Source: Maribacter dokdonensis DSW-8 (GTDB lineage Bacteria; Bacteroidota; Bacteroidia; Flavobacteriales; Flavobacteriaceae). Taken from it: 64,000 nt of DNA. Where the stretch lies: NCBI RefSeq assembly GCF_001447995.1, contig NZ_LDPE01000002.1:248001-312000 (forward strand), read 5' to 3'. Positions 58,501 through 64,000 of this stretch are shown in pieces. The notes under the pieces were generated by a model. The model was not told the origin of the DNA, ran no database searches, and saw only the letters and a list, made by a program, of their open reading frames with translations. Made by a program: the position numbers and the translations under genes. Each line of letters opens with the position of its first letter. Position 1 is the stretch's first letter.

Positions 58501-61500
58501 TGGATTGTTGGTTTGTGAAATAGAAACATAGTATTCACCAACACCTAAATTAATTATTGGTGTAGGACCGTTCGCAGCTTCAGAACCACTAAGAACAGAA
58601 GTATTATCAGTACGGAAGATTTCCCAATCAAAACCTGTGCTGTATGTAGCATCTATCAATTCAAAAGTTACTTCACCGGTATCTGTTCCAAAGCAAATAA
58701 CATCACTTGTTTTAACAACATCAATCGTAAACGTGTTTGGCTCTTCAATTCTAGCCGAAGCAGTTATAATACAACCCGTATCTGTATGTCTTATCAAGAA
58801 GTTATGGTTTCCAGCAGACAATCCGCCAAAAACATTAGTAGAAAGGTATGTAACACCATTATCAATACTATACTCGTATTTAGAACTATCACTAGCTGTA
58901 GAAGTTACCGTTACGGTAATTTCACCATCAGCACCAGGCGTACACGTAACCGTATTGGTCACAGCGGCCGTTGCTCCTGTTAATTCGTCATACGGAAGCA
59001 CAGTAGCCGTAGTGCTACCGGAACATCCATTATCATCATAAACATTGATGGTATATGTTTCACCCGTTCTATCGGTAACCGTTAAAACATTAGATGATCC
59101 AGACTGAACAACAGCAGAGCTGCTATCAATAAATTCGTAAGTTACATAGGTATTGCTACCTCCTGTAATTGCTGCCGTATCCACGGTTATTGTTGCATTA
59201 TTTGAATTGTTACCAGCTGTACAACCAAATTCAACAACGTCTGCATTTACATTTGCAATTTGTAACGGAGTACCTACAGGACTATCTACCTCTAATTCAC
59301 AACCACGACCAGAGGTTACCCTAACCACGTAATCATCATTTGCAGCTAAATTGGTAAATGTTCCTGTTGTTTGAGGGGCACTTGCAGGAGTTAACACTGA
59401 AGGTGCAGTTTCAATAAATAATTGATAAACGTACGGTGGGTTATCCATAGATGCACCTAAAATGGCCACTATAGAACCATCTGTTGCTCCAAAACAAGTT
59501 ACATCTGTTATATCTGTCGTAAATAAAACAGGGGTTGCCAACTCTAATTCTACGTCTGTTTGTGCAGTACAACCACCCAAAACCGTATCATAAACATGAG
59601 CAGTATAAATGCCTGAATCCAATCCTGTAAAAATAGGTGAAGGTTGAGGGCTTCCAGTTACACTAACTCCGCCATTATCGAATAATTCATATTCATAGAA
59701 TGTAGATCCACCATATGCCGTAATTACTATTTCTCCATCGCCTTCCATACATGAAGGTTGGGTAGTAACTTCTGCCGAAATAGAAGTAGGCGCAAAAATT
59801 TCGATCGTCTCTACATTTCCACAACCGTTAAAATCACGAACTTGAACGGTGTAATTTCCAGAACTTAAATCTGTAAACTGATGTGTTGAGCCTGCAGTGG
59901 TCAACGTAGATGATTGGTAAGAACCGCTATTAATACTCAAAGTATAAGGTTGAATACCTTCTCCGTCCAAGGTAATTTCTATAATAAAGTCACCTTCATC
60001 TGCCGTACATTGGTTGATTACGACACCAGAAATAGCCGGTGTTGGGTCATCTGCAATAGTAACATCCAATGGTAGTGGCGTAGAACAACCGTTACCGTCC
60101 ATCACATAAATATCCCACTCTGTATTAACCGAAGGGTCTAATTCCGCATAGTTACTAGTAACATAATCACCAGCAACAGGAGAAACACCATTTTCAACGT
60201 AGGCATACGTATAAGAGCCATTTCCACCGCCTGCAATTACGGTTACATTAGCATCTTCAGAACAGTATCCGTTATTTTGATCCGCCAAGGTCAAAGTCAC
60301 CGGATTAGGCTCTAAAATTCTAAATTCGAAAGTATTTGTACACTCAGGACTAGCTGCTTCTTGGAAAAATAGTACGTAATCTCCAGGAGGAATGTTTGAA
60401 ACCGTTTCCAACGGTGTTGGACCAGGACCTATTGGACCTGTAACACTACCTGAATATGCACCACCTAATGGTGTATTACTAATGCTTTCTCTTATTTCAT
60501 AATTTATAGTAGTTACATTAGGATCATATTCTTCAAACTGGAAAGAAATAGACCCATCTGTATCTCCATAACAAGAAACATCTGTTACCGTTGGATCTGC
60601 AACTACATCAATAGCAGATACATTAGGAATATCAACTTCAACAAAACTAGAACATCCTGTTGTCGTGTCGATTACTTGAAAAACATAACTGGCACCAGGG
60701 TTTAGACCGTTGTACGTTGCAACTTCCTCATCAGCTGTAGCACCCGCCGCCTCAGCATCTGGTGCGGTACCTGTACCATAAATAGTAAAATCGTAATTTC
60801 CTGAACCTCCACTTGCGGTAAGTTCAGCGGTACCACCAGCAATACAACTAACTGGCATTAAAACCGGGTCAACCGATAAATATGGACTAGACAAAACCCT
60901 AACCGGATTCTCGTAATACTCACAACCATTGGCATCCAATACACGAACATAGTAGTCTCCGAAAGCTAATCCGTCAAAAGTTACCGTAGTTGCTGTCGTA
61001 TTTACCACAGGGTTTGGTCCTGTCGTAGGAACAACATTATTAAGATTATCATATAGGGTGTATGTAAAATTAGGGACCCCACCACTTGTAATCGTAATTT
61101 CAATACTACCTGGAATATCACCAGAAGGACCACAACTAACGTCTGTAGCTACAACATTTGCATCAAACAATACTGGATCAACAACAGTTGCACTGCCATT
61201 ATACGTACATTCTTTAGAATCTCTAACTATATAATTATAAGTACCAGCGGCCAGACCTGTGTAAACCCTTTGGCTTGTAAAGGCACTGCCGGCAAAACTA
61301 ATTTCATAAGGTGATGAACCAAAGTTAGGATCCACATTGATTTCAACGAAACCATTGGTATCTCCAAAACACGTAGGGTTGGTAACGGTTTCCGTTGCAA
61401 CAGGGTTTACTGTTGGTGTAACCGTAACTATATTAGAAACAGCTGTACAACCTTGATTATCAGTTATTCTAAACCTATACGTACCTGCTGTAGAAGTGGT

Positions 61501-64000
61501 ATATGGGAATGTTCCCGTAAAAACGGTATAACCACCACTATTTACATCTAACTCATAAGTATAAGGAGCATAACCACCAGCAACCTGTAAATCCATAGTT
61601 GCATCTGGCGATACCGAGCAATCCAAATCTTTTGTTAGGGTAAGGTTCGCCGTTAATTGAGGTTCAACATCAAAAGTTACCGTATCTGTACAACCATTGG
61701 CATCTCTAATCTCAAAAGTATAACTACCTGGGGTAAGACTTGTAAAACTGTTCGATGCTCTATATGCACCCGTTCCAATTCTGTAAGTGTAAGGTGCCAT
61801 TCCACCTGATGCGCCTACCTCTATAGTAGCTGATCCGGTAACCGAAGAATCAAAACATACATATGAACTTGGTAAAATACTCGCTACAGGGGCTACAGGA
61901 GCGGTTAATGTAAATGTATCCGTTTCCGTACAGCCATTTGCATCGGTAACCGTTATCGTATGTAAACCTAATTGATCCAAACCTGTAAATACCCCCGTGC
62001 TTTGTGCAGCCGTATTGGAGCCGTCTGGCAGTTCTATTACATAAGAATATGCTGAAGTACCGCCGGTTACATTAATAGTTACCGAACCATCATCATCACA
62101 TGTTGGTTGAACAGGTGTATTTGAAACTACAAGTGCTGCAGGTTCTGTTATTGTTTGTGTTAAAGGAACCGTACACCCTGCAATAGGGTTATCTACGTCT
62201 CTAACATAAATAGTATAAGTACCGGCAGCTAGACCCGTAATTTGATGTGTTGTTGCGGTATCACTACCTACTATAGTTGCAAAAGAACTATCATAGCTAT
62301 ATTCATAACCACCAGCTCCAAAATTATCGACTTCAAAAGTAATTGTACCACTATTATCTGTATTACAATCCAAATCTTCAAAAGATAGAATTGCAGCTTC
62401 AAAAGCATTACCGTCTTGAACATTAACAATAATATCTGTTGTACAGTCACTACCATAATCCACGGTAACCGTATGTTGACCAACAGATGTGTTGTTAAAT
62501 ACATTGCTTGTCTGTGGCGTATTGCCATCAATACTGTATGTATATGTAGCATCATTAGGAAGAACTGTAATATTTCCTGTACCGTCACAATTATAAGTAA
62601 CACTACTACTTAAAGATGGTTCCGTTGGTAATGGAGCTATAACAATATTTGGAAGGTCAACAACACAACCTGTATTATTTGCATCTCTAACCTGCACAGT
62701 ATACGCACCATCGGTTAATCCTGTGAAAACCGTACCACCTGTAGTAGCAGTTGTCCAAGAACCACCGTTTAAGCTATATTGATAAAAACCAGAACCGCCC
62801 ACAGTAGGTGTAATGCTACCTACCGAAATTTCTGCCAGTTGATTACAGGTATAATCTTGTGTTTGTTGGCTCTCAGCGACAATTTCGGGTAATTGATCTA
62901 CGTCAACAGACAACGTTAGCTCACAATTATTTACATCCCTAACTCGAACATCATATGTGCCTGCAGTTAGATTATTGAATAAACTTACAGACCCGAAGTT
63001 TGCACCGCCATCTATACTAAAAGTATACGGAGCCTCACCACCACTAGGGGCTAAAGAAATACTACCGTCATTTCCACCAAAACAAGTTACATCTACTACT
63101 GTTGGTACAGCAGCTACTGGAGCATCTTGATCAATATTGATGTCGTACATGGCAGGACATGCATCTGCCGCTCCATTGTTATCCAAAACATAAACATCAT
63201 AATCCCCAGCACCACTAACGGTAACCGGATTGGTAGCTGAATAATCGCTCGCTGTAGGCGTTACACCATCAGCAACTACTGCGTAAACATAATTTCCGTC
63301 ACCACCTGCTGCTGTAATATTAATTTCACTATCGGTACCGCAAGCTGTTATAGTACTTGCACTTGCGCTGACCGTTACTTGTTGTTCAATGGTTACGGTT
63401 TGGGCAGGAGCATCACAACCATAAGCATCGGTAACCTCAATAGTGTACGTTCCATTTGAAAGACCTGTAAATGTATATGTGGTTGCATCAATTGGTGTAG
63501 GGGTAACAAACGCTCCTCCATTGATTCTAAACTGATAATCACCATTACCGGCGGTAACATCTACAACAATAGTTGCATCATTACTACCACTATAACACGT
63601 TGTTTCCAATAATGTAAAAGCTGGTGTTTCCGGAGCCGTAACTACAATTGGGGTGTCAATTAAATCTGAACAACCATTGGCATCTCTAGCACGAATATTA
63701 TATGTTCCTGCCGATAAGCCATTAAACACTGTATTCGTTTGATATGCAGTTATTGTTCCGCCAGAAGTATCTTCTAATTGGTACTCATACCCTGGAGTAC
63801 CACCTGTAGCACTCGCTGTTATTTCTGCTCCGCCATTATTACAAGTAAATTCTTGTGAAAGGTCAGCATCAGCAACCACAACTGTTGGTTCATTAATAGT
63901 ATGATCAAAAAATGTTGTACAACCAGGTAAAGAACTCGCCGCGTCTCTAACATATACTCTATACGTACCTGCAGAGAGTCCAGATATAGTTTGTGGCGAT
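52519..64000 (-). CDS. sprB: SprB-like giant gliding adhesin, T9SS type B cargo, 5' end beyond window
   Basis: Open from the right edge to 52519: 3,827 codons seen, start not included. The protein is built from repeats of ~70-85 residues with cores like VTDVTCFGGNDGSISL and GTYDVRVRDVNNC, i.e. SprB repeats, with at least eleven C-F/Y-G-type openings, and Ig-like strands between. About 610 residues occur twice in tandem. The last ~85 residues (IPNFFTPDGDGQNDLW, IKIFDRYGRVV, LPTGDYWYVVKLNG, GHFTLYR) are a T9SS type B (CHU_C) sorting domain. It should be exported by T9SS and carried along the cell surface in gliding. The low-complexity style alone does not fix orthology with SprB; the following sprF gene does much of that work. 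Confidence 0.88.
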   Translation of the reverse strand, partial: SPQTISGLSAGTYRVYVRDAASSLPGCTTFFDHTINEPTVVVADADLSQEFTCNNGGAEITASATGGTPGYEYQLEDTSGGTITAYQTNTVFNGLSAGTYNIRARDANGCSDLIDTPIVVTAPETPAFTLLETTCYSGSNDATIVVDVTAGNGDYQFRINGGAFVTPTPIDATTYTFTGLSNGTYTIEVTDAYGCDAPAQTVTIEQQVTVSASASTITACGTDSEINITAAGGDGNYVYAVVADGVTPTASDYSATNPVTVSGAGDYDVYVLDNNGAADACPAMYDINIDQDAPVAAVPTVVDVTCFGGNDGSISLAPSGGEAPYTFSIDGGANFGSVSLFNNLTAGTYDVRVRDVNNCELTLSVDVDQLPEIVAESQQTQDYTCNQLAEISVGSITPTVGGSGFYQYSLNGGSWTTATTGGTVFTGLTDGAYTVQVRDANNTGCVVDLPNIVIAPLPTEPSLSSSVTYNCDGTGNITVLPNDATYTYSIDGNTPQTSNVFNNTSVGQHTVTVDYGSDCTTDIIVNVQDGNAFEAAILSFEDLDCNTDNSGTITFEVDNFGAGGYEYSYDSSFATIVGSDTATTHQITGLAAGTYTIYVRDVDNPIAGCTVPLTQTITEPAALVVSNTPVQPTCDDDGSVTINVTGGTSAYSYVIELPDGSNTAAQSTGVFTGLDQLGLHTITVTDANGCTETDTFTLTAPVAPVASILPSSYVCFDSSVTGSATIEVGASGGMAPYTYRIGTGAYRASNSFTSLTPGSYTFEIRDANGCTDTVTFDVEPQLTANLTLTKDLDCSVSPDATMDLQVAGGYAPYTYELDVNSGGYTVFTGTFPYTTSTAGTYRFRITDNQGCTAVSNIVTVTPTVNPVATETVTNPTCFGDTNGFVEINVDPNFGSSPYEISFAGSAFTSQRVYTGLAAGTYNYIVRDSKECTYNGSATVVDPVLFDANVVATDVSCGPSGDIPGSIEITITSGGVPNFTYTLYDNLNNVVPTTGPNPVVNTTATTVTFDGLAFGDYYVRVLDANGCEYYENPVRVLSSPYLSVDPVLMPVSCIAGGTAELTASGGSGNYDFTIYGTGTAPDAEAAGATADEEVATYNGLNPGASYVFQVIDTTTGCSSFVEVDIPNVSAIDVVADPTVTDVSCYGDTDGSISFQFEEYDPNVTTINYEIRESISNTPLGGAYSGSVTGPIGPGPTPLETVSNIPPGDYVLFFQEAASPECTNTFEFRILEPNPVTLTLADQNNGYCSEDANVTVIAGGGNGSYTYAYVENGVSPVAGDYVTSNYAELDPSVNTEWDIYVMDGNGCSTPLPLDVTIADDPTPAISGVVINQCTADEGDFIIEITLDGEGIQPYTLSINSGSYQSSTLTTAGSTHQFTDLSSGNYTVQVRDFNGCGNVETIEIFAPTSISAEVTTQPSCMEGDGEIVITAYGGSTFYEYELFDNGGVSVTGSPQPSPIFTGLDSGIYTAHVYDTVLGGCTAQTDVELELATPVLFTTDITDVTCFGATDGSIVAILGASMDNPPYVYQLFIETAPSVLTPASAPQTTGTFTNLAANDDYVVRVTSGRGCELEVDSPVGTPLQIANVNADVVEFGCTAGNNSNNATITVDTAAITGGSNTYVTYEFIDSSSAVVQSGSSNVLTVTDRTGETYTINVYDDNGCSGSTTATVLPYDELTGATAAVTNTVTCTPGADGEITVTVTSTASDSSKYEYSIDNGVTYLSTNVFGGLSAGNHNFLIRHTDTGCIITASARIEEPNTFTIDVVKTSDVICFGTDTGEVTFELIDATYSTGFDWEIFRTDNTSVLSGSEAANGPTPIINLGVGEYYVSISQTNNPFCTNVEFFNIAGPDAAITGNTVVTDITCVPGNDGTITITDVDGGWGGYTYYVGTSAPATTDFVANATFDSLPAGTYQAWVRDAEGCEQLIQDNIVLDVPDPIAATLAVNIENCTNLQGEIEVSVPTGGQGSNYTYQLVMDGSNFRAPQNTRVFSGLGAGAYEVIITDQWGCTFTTAPVELYEQLSATTTVDKAIDCTGTPGGTITINVTGGSSNLEFIMTPPTGAAVTQTNNATFTDLTIDGTYSFLIRDLDTTNPVCEITVTQELAPAIQPVFTDSHIDITCFGANDGSITLTQVENGVNPLTFTISPVAGTFNASNNTFEGLPPNTYVVTATGTNGCTTASGNIVIDEPAVISNIDTTVVEFGCTAGNNPNNATITVDETAITGGSGNYVIYEFVDSSSAVVQSGASNVLVVTNRAGDTYTINVYDDKGCSGSATATVLPFDEITDIDASVSNTVTCAPGSDGEITVVVTSTLSDPTRFQYSIDNGANYQTSNVFGSLSAGSYTILARHIDTGCVVSVAETIEEPNTFTIDVVKTSDVICFGTNTGAVNFELVDATYPGGFTWTIYDTEGTLADTSDDTVVISGSEATTNGPTADIDLFAGSYYVSITQDNNPFCTNTEAFTINGPTADISGSTVVTDITCVPGNDGSITITDVEGGWGGYTYFVGTSAPATTDFVTNATFDLLPAGTYQAWARDAEGCERLIQDNIVLDVPDPIAATLDVNIENCTNLQGEIEVSVPTGGQGSNYTYQLRLNGTDFRAPQNTRVFSGLGAGSYDVTIIDQWGCTFTTNAVVLYEQMDVSTTVDKSIDCTVTPGGEITVNVTGGSTNLEFEMNTPLGSVVTQTTGVFTNLTEAGTYTFVVRDLDTTNPVCERTVTQVLDAPVDPVLLDATIVNVSCFGDSNGSIRANIDPATDDNPIYQYELYDIADLVTPIVPAQNDPLFTGLAAGEYQVRVISSRGCDAVKNETITQPTQLTVSATATEFSCAADNSVNTATITATAGTGTGTAPYLYSIDNVIFQASNTFNVTDDGSVQTIDVYVKDANGCTTFDTVTIQPINTFTATVAQDVVITCTNDERITISVVDNGLAHNYGYELLPIGNATGTLVSTTATSATYDLNTVGSYVFRVTDLDTGCYVNTESYTIAPFDFITATATAITEVTCFGDTNGSLEIDIDGYTGNYTYEVFNAAGASVIAATASDTSVNPRTITGLSGGSYYVTITETDVPFCSEDTNMVTIISPDRPLSGVITPLAEATCTDDQGVIRVEIEGGYSPYDIVLTNTTTGDVYTMDDVNEGVFTDLAAGAFTISITDDAGCIVNYTETLTPATPIVANATPLVTDLACYGDTGAVVTANVTGGGSGNYSYQLNFYNETGTTITTTTGVQTNPNFTDLGAGFYSVTVVDGWNCDTTTNVVEVREPTEVQASLIRTDALTCTTGAEFELTATGGSGTYEYSVDNVNFLPMTSNPLGLPETGMYPAGRYQFYVRDAINGCESAVSNAITESEIPALELTVDTSAAVLNCTGESTAIIYATADGGLGNYQYELFTDSSLSVASRIAGPQSQGVFRDLGAGTYYVTVVSDDCTTTPKEVIIVEPTPLSYTDNVVDITCEGENNGEITVTLSGGAGGYQYAISPNLNQFYDENTFTELGPGEYTVIAQDQNGCFEYLTYTISEPSSLVVEVETTPEICVDSQDGTIILDISGGTAPYSTALNSNSDEDFVLNRTEFYDMAAGNYIIVIKDANGCDTNVVVDIESGVNLNATVIPVYECSGNVPDNFVNITLEDDSVIGDVLYAIDSVDPADLQLNPDFRNSAPGNHYITIAHANGCFVTIDFVIEDFEPLTLALEQNNMNEITAVVEGGREGYTYYFDGIDNGDSNTFYITRTDTYEVRVVDENGCSRVANIFMEFIDVEIPNFFTPDGDGQNDLWIPRNIEQYPEILIKIFDRYGRVVSEQSVDSEGWDGTYLDNELPTGDYWYVVKLNGDRDEREFVGHFTLYR
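55800..59250 (-). repeat. Internal tandem duplication of ~1.8 kb in the SprB-like gene
   Basis: Two adjacent copies, about 57640-59250 and 55800-57430. Both run from VEFGCTAGNN through DVVKTSDVICFGT, DITCVPGNDG, GGWGGYTY, PDPIAATL, NIENCTNLQGEIEVSVPTGG and FRAPQNTRVFSGLGAG to RDLDTTNPVCE. The offset is 1,845 bp at 56356/58201 and 1,818 bp at 57403/59221; the 27-nt difference is an in-frame 9-codon insertion in the downstream copy (around DTEGTLADTSDD). Divergence is unequal, some stretches being almost identical in DNA. Confidence 0.9.

Noticed and set aside
52519..63800. Many plus-strand open frames of 60-134 codons opposite the giant adhesin (e.g. 54131, 55394, 57350, 58637)
   Set aside because: They lie antisense to a continuous repetitive coding frame, resemble one another because the repeats do, and have no family features.

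Overview
The window looks like part of a Flavobacteriaceae (Bacteroidota) chromosome, probably from a marine gliding genus; I cannot name the species from sequence alone. The evidence is an AT-rich genome, -7 promoter elements of the TAnnTTTG type, weak Shine-Dalgarno sequences, type IX secretion (T9SS) cargo, a SusC/SusD pair, many Bacteroidota-only families (DUF4254, DUF4837, DUF6341, DUF6427, DUF6747, DUF6909), and a giant SprB-like gliding adhesin followed by a PorP/SprF gene. No rRNA, CRISPR array, insertion sequence or prophage is visible.

Layout. (1) 1-8.4 kb is housekeeping and accessory: a cut-off secreted beta-propeller-like protein, an ECF sigma factor of the large type paired with a YciI-family protein, a PaaE-like ferredoxin reductase, an SLC13 permease with RCK domains, a patatin-like lipase and an HtrA/DegP protease. 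(2) 8.7-18.1 kb is a plus-strand arsenosugar-biosynthesis-type cluster: DUF2064 glycosyltransferase, SusC-like receptor, SusD-like lipoprotein, sodium:solute symporter, a metallophosphoesterase fused to an AhpD-like domain, and the radical SAM protein ArsS. It contains two different 7-bp tandem repeats, one of 12 perfect copies and one abutting the arsS start. A TetR gene with a 14-bp palindrome in front follows. (3) 18.9-23.2 kb holds a GT9 glycosyltransferase, DUF4254, DUF6427/DUF6341 and purD.

(4) 23.2-41.6 kb is a minus-strand capsule/exopolysaccharide locus. Reading in the direction of transcription: M23 peptidase, GH3-family protein, DUF6909, Wzz-like protein, rmlB-A-C-D (dTDP-L-rhamnose), a flippase fused to a TupA-like ATP-grasp domain, three glycosyltransferases, an EpsG-type polymerase, an O-antigen-ligase-family protein, the initiating polyprenyl glycosylphosphotransferase and a UDP-glucuronate decarboxylase (UDP-xylose). 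The middle (about 25.5-33.3 kb) is visibly more AT-rich, as expected for exchanged polysaccharide genes. The gene set suggests a Wzx/Wzy-type polymer that may contain rhamnose and xylose.

(5) 41.7-51.5 kb contains tatA, an OmpA-family envelope protein with SPOR-like and PD40 segments, DUF6747, DUF4837 lipoprotein, an MltD-like lytic transglycosylase with LysM domains, pgk, holB, DoxX, tRNA-Cys(GCA) and folB. (6) 51.5-64 kb is the gliding pair: sprF-like, then the C-terminal 3,827 codons of an SprB-like adhesin whose start lies beyond the right edge. It ends in a T9SS type B sorting domain and contains an internal tandem duplication of about 610 residues.

The points most worth a second look are the flippase-ATP-grasp fusion, the phosphoesterase-AhpD fusion within the arsenosugar cluster, the two heptamer repeats in that cluster, and the recent large duplication inside the adhesin.
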